This document shows, piece after piece, positions 23,265 to 30,714 of a stretch of 33,752 bases of DNA. Positions within the stretch are counted from its first letter, which is position 1. Each line of letters begins with the position of its first letter. Under the pieces are notes generated by a model that saw nothing but the letters and a program-made list of their open reading frames with translations, searched no databases and had not been told where the DNA came from. The stretch is taken from the NCBI GenBank assembly GCA_964618975.1, contig CAZUDI010000043.1, positions 1 to 33,752 on the forward strand. The letters run 5' to 3'. The translations under genes were made by a program, and so were the position numbers. This DNA comes from CAZUDI01 sp964618975 (GTDB taxonomy: Bacteria; Desulfobacterota; Desulfomonilia; UBA1062).

Positions 23265-24482
23265 TCAACCCCTGAGGGCCCGCAGCAGCCTGAAGATATC
23301 GTTGTCGTCCATGATCTTGGGTACGGGATAGGGGATGCATTCCCGGTGGATCGACTGCGCGATCTCGCCGAAGTCCTCCTCACGGAGCTCCGGAATGGTT
23401 TCTCCTATGCCGTAGGTGCGGTTGAAGCCGCGCACGGCCTCGATGAAGGCCGCCGCCTTGCGGGCTTCCGGCATATCGGGGGTGGTCACATTGATGACGT
23501 CCGCCAGCTTGGCCAGACGCCTGTGGACCGTGGTGCCGTAGAACTCGAAGACCAGGGGCAGGACCGCGCCGATCACCCGTCCGTGCGGCAGGTGGTACAT
23601 GCCGCCGATCTTGTGGGCGAAGGGGTGGACATAGCCCGTCAGGGCGCGGTTGAGGACGATGCCGGCGTAGTACGAGGCCAGGAGCATCTGCGAGCGTGCC
23701 GCGATATCGCTGCCGTCTTGGACCACCTTGGCGACATTCTCGAAGATCATCCTGATGGCCGACTCCGAATAGATGTCGGTGACCCTGCAGTGCGCCCCAC
23801 CGATGTAGCCCTCGACGGAATGCGAGAGCGCGTCCATGGCGGTGATGGCCGTGAAGAAGGGTGGCAGTCCGAGGGTCAGCTCGGGGTCGAGCACGATGAA
23901 GTGCGGGTGGAGCAGGAAGTCGTTCACCGTGTATTTGGTGTTTTTCTCAGGGTCGGTAACCACCGCGGCGCTGGTGGTCTCGGCGCCGGTGCCGGCGGTG
24001 GTCGGCACGGCGAAGATGCGTGGCAGCTTCTTGGGAAAAGGAAGCATGACCTTGAAGTATCCTCCCAGTCTCTCCGTGCTCAGATGGGGCCGTACGACGC
24101 GTCCGGCCACGACCTTGGCGCAGTCCATGGAGGAGCCGCCGCCGAAGCCCACCACGGCGTCGCAGCCGTTTTTCAGGTACAGCCCATAGGCATCCTCGAT
24201 GTTTTCGATCGAGGGGTTCGGCTGCACGCCGTCATAGACCGCATAGGGCAGGCCAAGGGCCTCGCAGGCGGCCAAGAGGCCATCCAGCAGCTTGATTTCC
24301 ATCAGCATGGGGTCGGTGACGATCAGCGGTTTGTGAATCCCCTGGGCCCTGATCAGCGCGGGAAGCTTCTTGACACTCCCGGCGCCCTGTAACAGTGCAC
24401 TTTCCTGCGGGGGAAGCAGATACATCGAACAGGCCATGGTGGTCTTGAGTGTTCTGAGCAGGGGTTTCCTGAAAGGCATCAT
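23265..24482 (-). CDS. Iron-containing alcohol dehydrogenase
   Basis: About 405 residues of the type III (Fe) alcohol dehydrogenase family, which interconverts alcohols and aldehydes with NAD(P)H. NAD-binding GGGSSMD; the PTTAGTGAETTSAAVVTD signature; metal ligands expected in MDALSHSVEG (His) and in HPFAHKIGG (His), with an upstream Asp. ATG 24482 lies 11 nt after AAGGAGG; ATG 24506 would place that ribosome site inside the gene, so I prefer the shorter start. It is the last gene after aldehyde oxidoreductase and polyferredoxin on the same strand. Together they could oxidise an alcohol via an aldehyde to an acid, passing electrons to NAD and ferredoxin, or work in the reducing direction (inference). 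Confidence 0.93.
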   Translation of the reverse strand: MMPFRKPLLRTLKTTMACSMYLLPPQESALLQGAGSVKKLPALIRAQGIHKPLIVTDPMLMEIKLLDGLLAACEALGLPYAVYDGVQPNPSIENIEDAYGLYLKNGCDAVVGFGGGSSMDCAKVVAGRVVRPHLSTERLGGYFKVMLPFPKKLPRIFAVPTTAGTGAETTSAAVVTDPEKNTKYTVNDFLLHPHFIVLDPELTLGLPPFFTAITAMDALSHSVEGYIGGAHCRVTDIYSESAIRMIFENVAKVVQDGSDIAARSQMLLASYYAGIVLNRALTGYVHPFAHKIGGMYHLPHGRVIGAVLPLVFEFYGTTVHRRLAKLADVINVTTPDMPEARKAAAFIEAVRGFNRTYGIGETIPELREEDFGEIAQSIHRECIPYPVPKIMDDNDIFRLLRALRG

Positions 24483-24531
24483 GTCAAATACGTCCTCCTT
24501 ATCCATTATTTATTCGATATGTTATTCATTA

Positions 24532-24993
24532 TTATGACACCGGCGCCGAGGGGGCGGGAGCGGGTTTCTCCGCCGGCGCCGGGGGGGATACCATGGTGAT
24601 GGCCGTCACCGGGCATTCGGTGGCGCAGAAGCCGCAGGCCAGGCAGGCCTTCTCGTTGGCCAGGTAGGGGTGGCCATGGGGGTCTTTGCCGGATGCGCCG
24701 GAGAGGGCCAGGCAGGCCGCCGGGCAGGCGTCGATGCAGATATTGCAGGACATGCACCTCTTGTGGTCGATCTGGGGCTTGGGCCAGGCGGAGCGCTTGA
24801 TGGTGCTGCAGGCCTTTCCGAGGCTGTCTGTAACGGCGCCCTTGGGGCAGATGCGGCCGCAGGCGCCGCAGTCGATGCACCGCTTTGGGTCGATGGAGTG
24901 GGGCATTTTCTTTTCACCGCTGATGGCCTGCACCGGGCAGACGCGTACGCAGGCACCGCAGCCGGTGCAGATTTCGGTAATGGCGTATGACAT
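24532..24993 (-). CDS. Polyferredoxin with four [4Fe-4S] motifs
   Basis: 153 residues with four CxxCxxCxxxC(P) motifs: CTGCGACVRVCP, CIDCGACGRICP, CMSCNICIDACP and CLACGFCATECP, enough for four [4Fe-4S] clusters in two ferredoxin-like halves. A Pro/Ala-rich tail of about 20 residues follows. It lies 9 bp downstream of the aldehyde oxidoreductase gene, so it is its likely electron acceptor or an electron-wire subunit in the cytosol. ATG at 24993 has an AGGAG site (TTAGGAGACTC). Confidence 0.93.
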   Translation of the reverse strand: MSYAITEICTGCGACVRVCPVQAISGEKKMPHSIDPKRCIDCGACGRICPKGAVTDSLGKACSTIKRSAWPKPQIDHKRCMSCNICIDACPAACLALSGASGKDPHGHPYLANEKACLACGFCATECPVTAITMVSPPAPAEKPAPAPSAPVS

Positions 24994-25002
24994 ATGAGTC
25001 TC

Positions 25003-26955
25003 CTAAGATTTAATGCCCAGGCGTTTGAGGGAGGCCGCGGTGGGCTTGCCGGTCTGCGGGTCCCAGCCAAACTGTGCCCAGTAGTCATGCATGAGTTTTT
25101 CGATCGGCACGGTACGCCCCTTGTTGGCGCCCTCCTTCAAAGGCGGGATGCCCAGTGCCCGGTCGTGAAGCCTGAACTGTTTGGGCTCGATCCCGTGCTT
25201 GACATTGAAGGCCTGTTTGGTGGTCTGGATGCGCTCACCGATGTCCATGTATTCGTTGGGGGTTTTATTCCAGCCCGTCGCGGCGTTGAGCCAGTCAAAG
25301 GTCGGGGCCCGGTTGATGCCCAGAAAGACCCCGAACAGGCACAGGCCACAGGCGTTGACGACGTTCATGTATTTGCTGCAGGCCGCGGCCTGCACGGTCT
25401 TCCCCTCATCCGCTCTATACTTTTCGTCCTTCATGTAGAGCAGTTTGATCTTGGGCAGGCCCGTGACCCTTTTCCAGAGCTGGAACATTTCATAATACAG
25501 CAAGGCGCCGATGGTATGACGACCCGGGGTGGGCTCCACCGAGTAGTGCAGTCCGAACCCGGGGTCGGCGCGGCCGTCATGCATGGCCGGTTCCTGACCC
25601 CCGGCCTGGATGGCATAGGCCTCCGCACCCTTGCCGATCTTCCGGGCGGCGATCTTGGATCCGTCGGCCAGCAGGTCGCCGATGCCCTCGCGCTCGATCA
25701 TCTTGTGGATCAGGGCCACAATGGCCTGGGTGTTGCCCCAGGTAAGCTCCAGCCCGCCGGTGTCTTCAGGTGTGAGGATGCCGTTCTCGTAGCATTCGAT
25801 GGCGAAGGCCACGGTGCCGCCGGCCGAGATGCTGTCCATGCCGGCACGATTGAGCTCCTCATTCAGGTAAAAGATGCTCTCGGCGTCTTCATTCATGAGC
25901 AGGCCGCCCAGGGCCAGCACGGTCTCATATTCGGGCTTGTGGGTTTCGGAATATTTGCCGCTCAGCGAGCAGATCCCGCCGCAGCCCAGAGGGCAGGAGT
26001 AGCAGTGGTATTTTATGGTTTCGCACCGGGTGAAGACATCGGCGTTCACGGTCTTGGATTTGGCCATACCGAAGTCCACGTTGCTGCCCTTCCAGTTCTT
26101 GATCGGCGAATCACCCATGCCGATCGAGGTCTGGTTCATGCTGGGGGTGCCCCATAGTCGGTTCATGACCTTGTAGAGGAAGCCGTCTACGGCCATCTGG
26201 GTGGGTATGAGCCCCATGCCGGCGCCCAGATAGGCATTCACGACCCCCGGCCACTTGGGGATGTCGAACTGCACCCAGCGGTTGCATTTCTGGCTCAGGC
26301 GTTTGATTTCCTCATGGTTGTGGATCGGGATACGTCTGTTGCCCTTCAGGACCACGGCCTTGAGACGCTTGGAGCCCATCACCGCGCCCAATCCCGAGCG
26401 GGCGGCAATGCGACCGCGATCATTGCAGATCCCGGAAATGAGAGAAAGGTTTTCCCCGGCCGGACCGATGCAGGCCACGCGCGCATTATCGCCATGGGTG
26501 TGCATGAGGAATTCCTCGGCCTCGACCGCATCCCTGCCCCACAGCCCGGTGGCGTCCTTGAGCTCGATCGTCTCGTTGTCGATGAGCAGGTAGACCGGCC
26601 GGGAGCTGATGCCGCTGAAGAAGATGCCGTCATAGCCGCAGCGTTTGATGGACGGTGCGAACTGGCCGCCGCAATTGGCGTCGCCCCAGCCCCCGGTGAG
26701 CGGCGATTTGCCCACTACGGTCCAGCGGCCGGAAAACAGGCTGCCGGTTCCGGTGAGCAGTCCCGACATGAAACCCAGGATATTGTCGGGGCCCAGCGGA
26801 TCGGCCCCGGTCTTAATGCGGTTGTACAGGATATAAGCTCCGAGTCCCTGACCGGAGAGGTAGTGTTCGTACACCTTGTCCGGGATGATCTCTTCCTTGA
26901 AGTCCCCTTTTGTCAGATCCACGAAAAGGACCTTGCCCATGTAGCCTTTGGCCAT
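25003..26955 (-). CDS. Aldehyde:ferredoxin oxidoreductase (tungstopterin family)
   Basis: 650-residue enzyme of the AOR family, which oxidises aldehydes to acids (or the reverse) at a tungsten-bispterin centre with ferredoxin as partner. N-terminal domain: GYMGKVLFVDLTKG, then GPLTG-type stretches (SPLTGGWGDANCGGQFAP) that contact the pterin; [4Fe-4S] ligands Cys318, Cys321, Cys325 (CYSCPLGC) and a fourth near 536 (NACGLC). ATG 26955 with GAGGAGGG. First gene of an operon with polyferredoxin and iron alcohol dehydrogenase. Class II benzoyl-CoA reductase BamB belongs to the same family, but no other bam gene is here, so I keep the general name. No metal-transport or cofactor gene is nearby. 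Confidence 0.92.
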   Translation of the reverse strand: MAKGYMGKVLFVDLTKGDFKEEIIPDKVYEHYLSGQGLGAYILYNRIKTGADPLGPDNILGFMSGLLTGTGSLFSGRWTVVGKSPLTGGWGDANCGGQFAPSIKRCGYDGIFFSGISSRPVYLLIDNETIELKDATGLWGRDAVEAEEFLMHTHGDNARVACIGPAGENLSLISGICNDRGRIAARSGLGAVMGSKRLKAVVLKGNRRIPIHNHEEIKRLSQKCNRWVQFDIPKWPGVVNAYLGAGMGLIPTQMAVDGFLYKVMNRLWGTPSMNQTSIGMGDSPIKNWKGSNVDFGMAKSKTVNADVFTRCETIKYHCYSCPLGCGGICSLSGKYSETHKPEYETVLALGGLLMNEDAESIFYLNEELNRAGMDSISAGGTVAFAIECYENGILTPEDTGGLELTWGNTQAIVALIHKMIEREGIGDLLADGSKIAARKIGKGAEAYAIQAGGQEPAMHDGRADPGFGLHYSVEPTPGRHTIGALLYYEMFQLWKRVTGLPKIKLLYMKDEKYRADEGKTVQAAACSKYMNVVNACGLCLFGVFLGINRAPTFDWLNAATGWNKTPNEYMDIGERIQTTKQAFNVKHGIEPKQFRLHDRALGIPPLKEGANKGRTVPIEKLMHDYWAQFGWDPQTGKPTAASLKRLGIKS

Positions 26956-27068
26956 ATACCCTCCTCATCGTTGTGCGGCTGTCCAACCACCGCTTGCTTA
27001 TATCGTGGTGTAGTGGTGCGGTACATATCAGGTGCATTCAGGCCTCTACCCGCCGCAGACCCATCCAT

Positions 27069-27125
27069 GGCCCTTGCGAGATCGGCAAAAGCCGTTCGCT
27101 ATGTCCTTTCCAAATCTTCAGGGCC
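27069..27125. ncRNA. Nested hairpin element in the AOR leader, unassigned
   Basis: GGCCCT (27069-27074) pairs with AGGGCC (27120-27125). Inside, GCGA (27076-27079) pairs with TCGC (27096-27099) and CGGC-AAAA-GCCG closes the core (27083-27094). The fold can form in RNA of either strand: in the AOR leader (- strand), or before the + strand terminator at 27141. It matches no riboswitch I can recognise, including the Moco/Tuco type. Confidence 0.3.
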
Positions 27126-27140
27126 CTCCCACGGCCGCTT

Positions 27141-27161
27141 GCCCGCATGGCGGGCCTTTTT
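27141..27161 (+). terminator. Intrinsic terminator on the + strand without an obvious gene
   Basis: GCCCGC-ATG-GCGGGC followed by CTTTTT. No + strand gene ends here: it lies in the leader region of the leftward AOR gene and 245 bp before the rightward substrate-binding protein gene. Confidence 0.55.
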
Positions 27162-27177
27162 CGCAATGCCGTCCCAT

Positions 27178-27207
27178 TCAACGGTTTATGCATAATATTT
27201 GGGGCAT
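27178..27207 (-). CDS. Possible 9-residue leader peptide before AOR
   Basis: ATG with a strong GAGGAGG site 4 nt upstream encodes MPQILCINR and a stop. It begins about 14 nt after the predicted transcription start and about 220 nt before the AOR gene. A chance ORF is possible; the ribosome site is what makes it notable. Confidence 0.25.
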   Translation of the reverse strand: MPQILCINR

Positions 27208-27227
27208 ACTGCCTCCTCAAGTAGTTC

Positions 27228-27257
27228 ATAATACATTTATTGAGCCTCTCAAGTCAA
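27228..27257 (-). promoter_or_regulatory. Sigma-70-like promoter of the AOR operon
   Basis: TTGACT-N18-TATTAT on the - strand. The predicted start near 27221 gives AOR a leader of about 265 nt. Confidence 0.5.
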
Positions 27258-27406
27258 CTTTTTCCAGCTCGGGGGCGCCTTCGATTACCCTTTGCGACGA
27301 TCAGGAGGGTCCAAGGACTGCCCTGGGGGGAGGGCTGCATGGGGGGATTTATCAAATGACCTCTTCATAACGATAAGACAGGTATATTTTGACTAAAGGA
27401 GATATT

Positions 27407-28408
27407 ATGAGAAAGATCATGTGGATGATTTGCGTATGGAGTCTGGTGGCGCTGACCTGCCATGCGGCACCCCCCACCCGTATCGAGGTGCTGCAGGTGG
27501 CGGATATCTCCGTGTTCCAGGAGTCCTACGACGGCATCCTGGCGGAGCTCGAGCAGGGGGGTCTGGTCGCGGGGGAGAACCTCACCATCAACCGCACGGT
27601 CATCGATGCGGATACGGACCCGAACCTGTGGGAAAAGCTCAGCCTCCTCTCACAGATCAGAAAGCAGGCGGATCGGATCGTCAAACTTCATCCCGATCTC
27701 GTCATCACCATGGGGACGCCGGCGACCAAGTATGCAAAAGAGAAGTTCATCAAGGCCGGTATTCCGGTGGTGTTCTCTTCGGTATTCAACCCTTTGGCGG
27801 TGGGCTGTGAGACGCTTCAAAAGGCAGGGCCCGGGTACACCGGGTCGAGCAACTACATGGATCCCCTCACGGTGCTCAAGATCTCCCGGCTGGCCTTCCC
27901 GAGGATGCACACCATCGGGATGATCCACAGCGACGAGGACAACGCCCTGGCCTTTATCCAGGACATCACGGCCAAGGCCCCCCAGCTGGGGCTCAGGGTG
28001 CTCAGCCGGCAGGTCAAGAAGACCGCCAGCCCGAGAGAGGCGGCCGAAGAGCTCATCGCCCAGGGCGTCGATACCTTCGCCGTCCCGGTCGACACCTACT
28101 ATGCCGTGCGTGACTTCCAGGCCGCCATCGAGCTGGTCGAGGTGCTCGAGCGCCACAAAATCCCGAGTGTGGCCTTCATCAGCGGGGCCCACAAGGGGGG
28201 CATCATCTACGTGTCGGCCGATTTCACCACCGTGGGCGGGCTGGCCGGCAAGCAGGCCCTCAAGGTCGTCCAGGAGGGCTGCCGCCCCGCAGACCTGCCG
28301 GTGCTCTTTCAGGACGATCTGAACATCCAGGTGGATCTGGAGGCCGCCTCCCGGATCGGCGTCGAGCTCCCCCTCGAGATCCTGCAGCTCGCCCGCACCG
28401 TCGACTAG
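27407..28408 (+). CDS. ABC transporter substrate-binding protein (ABC_sub_bind family)
   Basis: 333-residue secreted or periplasmic protein. It starts with a signal peptide (MRKIMWMICVWSLVALTCHA, then AP), followed by a two-lobed periplasmic-binding fold: IEVLQVADISVFQESYDG, DLVITMGTPATKYAKE, IPVVFSSVFNPL and the second-lobe strands TIGMIHSDEDNA and GVDTFAVPVDTYYA. This matches the PF04392-type family, of which TrpX-like proteins bind aromatic amino acids; the ligand is not evident here. ATG 27407 behind AAAGGAG, 5-nt gap; a TTG at 27389 would precede the ribosome site and is rejected. No permease or ATPase gene follows, so it is an orphan within the window. Confidence 0.88.
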   Translation: MRKIMWMICVWSLVALTCHAAPPTRIEVLQVADISVFQESYDGILAELEQGGLVAGENLTINRTVIDADTDPNLWEKLSLLSQIRKQADRIVKLHPDLVITMGTPATKYAKEKFIKAGIPVVFSSVFNPLAVGCETLQKAGPGYTGSSNYMDPLTVLKISRLAFPRMHTIGMIHSDEDNALAFIQDITAKAPQLGLRVLSRQVKKTASPREAAEELIAQGVDTFAVPVDTYYAVRDFQAAIELVEVLERHKIPSVAFISGAHKGGIIYVSADFTTVGGLAGKQALKVVQEGCRPADLPVLFQDDLNIQVDLEAASRIGVELPLEILQLARTVD

Positions 28409-28488
28409 ATGGGGCGGACCATCCGGGGGATATGCTCAGGCGAAGGGTCCCGATATCGGTGGGGAAGGACCCCTATGGACCCCTGGCA

Positions 28489-28529
28489 ACCCTTCAGAGG
28501 GCCGCCTTCGCGCCGACCATCTGAAGGGT
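28489..28529 (+). terminator. Long hairpin after the substrate-binding protein gene
   Basis: Perfect 10-bp stem with a 21-nt loop, about 80 nt after the stop. No T tract follows, so it may be a transcript-end structure rather than an intrinsic terminator. Confidence 0.35.
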
Positions 28530-28717
28530 CGTCCTTACCGCCCCGGAGGGGTCCGCTTCTCTGCGCATTGTGGGCGCGTAAGGCGGGATCCATGCGTCCT
28601 TGAGACGGCGATTCCTGGTCATGCACTGCCATCCCGTCCGCAGCATCACGTCAGGGCATATCGCAAGGGCGAGGTGCGCCATGGCGCCCGGCCGGCGTGA
28701 CTTAGGCAGGAGAGGCC

Positions 28718-28873
28718 ATGTCAGAATGTCTGTGGCAGGAATCAAACAGGGGGGGTGATGCCCTTGTGTTTTTCATGGACCAAGACACGGTTGAGGATGC
28801 TTTCGATCCAAGAAGACGCCCATCGGGTGTGTCTGATTGCCTCGACGAAAAAATTTTGCGATACGAGGCTTGA
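28718..28873 (+). CDS. Possible 51-residue small protein
   Basis: ATG behind AGGAGA encodes MSECLWQESNRGG ... and ends DEKILRYEA. No family recognised. The frame ends where the PadR promoter begins. A chance ORF is as likely. Confidence 0.2.
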   Translation: MSECLWQESNRGGDALVFFMDQDTVEDAFDPRRRPSGVSDCLDEKILRYEA

Positions 28874-28897
28874 CTATATACAATCAACATATATAAT
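28870..28897 (+). promoter_or_regulatory. Near-consensus sigma-70 promoter of the PadR gene
   Basis: TTGACT-N16-TATAAT. Transcription would start near 28904, about 60 nt before the ATG. It is the best sigma-70 match in the window and could be an autoregulated operator region. Confidence 0.75.
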
Positions 28898-28962
28898 AAA
28901 AACATTGGCGCGTTCCATATACGCTGCCACGACATGCAGTGCAATGCGATGACGGGGGACGT

Positions 28963-29526
28963 ATGTCGGTCAAATATGCCATCATGGGCCTGCTGCACTA
29001 CGGCGACATGTACGGCTACCAGATCAAGAACCATATAGAGAAGAACTTCGGTTACATGTGGACCGTCAATTACGGGCAGATCTATACCACGCTGAAATCC
29101 CTCGTCGATGCCGGTCTGATCACCCTCAGCGAGGTGGTGCCTTCGGATGTGGGTGCGCCGCACAAGAAGCTCTATTCCCTGACGGACAAGGGCCGGGAGG
29201 ATTTCAGGCACTGGCTGTCCGCCTCCCCCGAGAGGCAGATGCTGCTGCGCGACCCCTTCCTGATGCGCTTCATCTTTTTCGGGTTCGGTGAGCGCCAGGA
29301 CGCCCTGCGGATCATCGACGAGCAGATCGCCTTCCACGAGGACCAGCGTCAGCGCCGGCAGAGGCACATCCCCAGATGGGACAGGCAGGGGTTTTATGTC
29401 CGCCAGATAGCCGAGCTGGGGCTCGAGTTCAATGAGCTGTTCCTCAAATGGCTCTATCGGGTACGAGACGCCATCGGCGAGAGCAGCGACGAAGGCCTCA
29501 AGGTGGGGCTTTATGATATGTTCTGA
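28963..29526 (+). CDS. PadR-family transcriptional regulator
   Basis: 187 residues. N-terminal winged helix (1-90) with the PadR pattern YAIMGLLHYGDMYGYQIKNHIE, WTVNYGQIYTTLKSLVDAGLI and the wing KKLYSLTDKGREDF; C-terminal helical dimerisation part (about 95-187) with the usual GFYVRQIAELGLEFNE stretch. PadR proteins repress genes for aromatic acid or drug response. Start ATG 28963; an upstream in-frame ATG (28939) adds 8 residues without a ribosome site. It precedes the epimerase-SDR-glycyl radical enzyme genes and may control them, though two palindromic repeats lie between. Confidence 0.92.
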   Translation: MSVKYAIMGLLHYGDMYGYQIKNHIEKNFGYMWTVNYGQIYTTLKSLVDAGLITLSEVVPSDVGAPHKKLYSLTDKGREDFRHWLSASPERQMLLRDPFLMRFIFFGFGERQDALRIIDEQIAFHEDQRQRRQRHIPRWDRQGFYVRQIAELGLEFNELFLKWLYRVRDAIGESSDEGLKVGLYDMF

Positions 29527-29535
29527 TGGCCTGAG

Positions 29536-29604
29536 GGTCAAATTCCACGCCGCTGGCGGCGGCAAGCAGGGGCCAGGACTTGCCCCGGGGCTCATACCCG
29601 TGAT
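29536..29604 (+). repeat. Dispersed palindromic repeat, copy 2
   Basis: Aligns over about 69 bp with the reverse complement of 20011-20079, sharing GGCGGCAAG, the CTTGCCC-type stem and CTCATACCCGTGAT. It begins 9 bp after the PadR stop. Confidence 0.75.
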
Positions 29605-29612
29605 TGGCCTGA

Positions 29613-29682
29613 GGATCGCATTCCCCTGACGCCTGTGGCGTGAAGGGGGTTTCAGGGCCTGCCCCGGGGTTCAGGCCCATGA
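29613..29682 (+). repeat. Dispersed palindromic repeat, copy 3 (diverged)
   Basis: A tandem, more diverged copy 77 bp from copy 2. It keeps CATTCCCC at the start, CAGGGCCTGCCCCGGGGTTCA in shape, and a CCCATGAT end. It stops 22 bp before the epimerase start codon. Confidence 0.6.
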
Positions 29683-29704
29683 TCATGAAAAGGGGGGAAG
29701 GTGC

Positions 29705-30703
29705 ATGGAGTTTTCCGGGACAACACTGGTCACGGGGGCGGCCGGCTTCATGGGCAGCCATCTGGTCGAGTACCTGGTTAAAAAGGGGTGCCGGGTAAGG
29801 GCTACTTCCCGGCCGCGTCGGGATACCTCGTTTTTTGATAAGCTCGGCGTGGAATACGTGCCGGCCGACGTAACCAGGCCCGAGACCCTGCCGGCCCTCT
29901 TCGAGGGCGAGGTGGACCGGGTCTTCCATCTGGGCGCCATCTGCAACTTTTCCACCCCCTATGAACAGCTGTACCCCACCAATGTGCTGGGCGTGGACCA
30001 CCTCACCGCCCTGGCGCTGGCCAGGGGTGTCAAGCGCTATATCCATGTCGGCTCGACCAGTGTCTATGGGGCCTATCGCGGGACACCCTTCACCGAAGAT
30101 TCCCAACGCGCGCCGCAAGACAACTACGGCCGCAGCAAGCGCGACGGCGAGGATGTCGTCTGGCGCTGGATGAAGGAGGGCCTGCCGGCCGTCATTACGC
30201 GGCCCTGCACCGTGTACGGCCCGCGCTGCAACGACGGGGCGGGAAAGGCCTTCTCGCGTCCGACATCCCTTACCGCCATCCCGGGCAACGGCCGCCAGCG
30301 GCTCTCGAACATCCGTGCCGAGGATGTGGCCGCTGCGGTCGATCACCTCTCGCACTTGGAGGAGGCCGTCGGACAGGCCTACAATCTTTCAGAGAGCTAC
30401 TACCCGAGCATCGAAGAGGCCCTGACCCTGGCGGCCCGGGCCTTCGGCACCAGACCCGCCAGGCTGAAACTACCGCTGTGGCTCGTGAAGGCCGTCGCCC
30501 GCATCGATGGCTATGTGTCGGCGCGCAAGGGCAGGATCCCCGACCTCGAATACGACGCCGTGCGTTACCTCTATGACGACTACGTGGTCGACAACACCAA
30601 GCTGGTCAAGGCCGGCTATACGTTCCTCTACCCGGATTTCCGTGACTCCATGCAGCAGATGGGCCGGTGGTATCGGGAGCAGACCGCCCGCCCCATGTCA
30701 TAA
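29705..30703 (+). CDS. NAD-dependent epimerase/dehydratase (extended SDR)
   Basis: 332 residues with the extended-SDR fold: NAD motif TGAAGFMGSHLVEY (10-23), Asp near 55 (ADVT), HLGAI strand, Ser117/Thr118 (GSTSVYG) and the catalytic pair Tyr141 and Lys145 (NYGRSK). The C-terminal substrate part has VITRPCTVYGPR and RLSNIRAEDVAAAV. Substrates in the family are often nucleotide sugars, but also hydroxysteroids and aromatic alcohols; neither can be selected from sequence. ATG preceded by GGGGGAAGG. The downstream SDR starts 11 bp after its stop, so epimerase, SDR and glycyl radical enzyme form one operon. Confidence 0.9.
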   Translation: MEFSGTTLVTGAAGFMGSHLVEYLVKKGCRVRATSRPRRDTSFFDKLGVEYVPADVTRPETLPALFEGEVDRVFHLGAICNFSTPYEQLYPTNVLGVDHLTALALARGVKRYIHVGSTSVYGAYRGTPFTEDSQRAPQDNYGRSKRDGEDVVWRWMKEGLPAVITRPCTVYGPRCNDGAGKAFSRPTSLTAIPGNGRQRLSNIRAEDVAAAVDHLSHLEEAVGQAYNLSESYYPSIEEALTLAARAFGTRPARLKLPLWLVKAVARIDGYVSARKGRIPDLEYDAVRYLYDDYVVDNTKLVKAGYTFLYPDFRDSMQQMGRWYREQTARPMS

Positions 30704-30714
30704 AGGAGGTTGCT

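Larger units (their letters stand above)
26956..27406. other. Divergent region: AOR leader and unassigned hairpins
   Basis: 451 bp between the divergent AOR and substrate-binding protein genes. It contains a - strand promoter (27228-27257), a 30-bp possible leader ORF, nested hairpins at 27069-27125 and an intrinsic terminator that reads on the + strand (27141-27161). For the + strand gene only a TATATT (27383-27388) near its start is visible. Confidence 0.55.
28409..28962. other. 554-bp region between substrate-binding protein and PadR gene
   Basis: Contains a perfect 10-bp inverted repeat ACCCTTCAGA / TCTGAAGGGT (28489-28498 with 28520-28529), a possible small ORF (28718-28873) and the PadR promoter. 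Base composition falls to AT-rich from about 28840 on. Nothing else recognised. Confidence 0.5.

Noticed and set aside
27038..27229. 63-residue - strand ORF in the AOR leader
   Set aside because: Its start codon overlaps the predicted -10 box, so it would lie upstream of the transcript start; composition is not protein-like.
28939..28962. Upstream ATG for the PadR gene
   Set aside because: No ribosome site and the extra residues are not part of the winged helix; ATG 28963 fits the family start.
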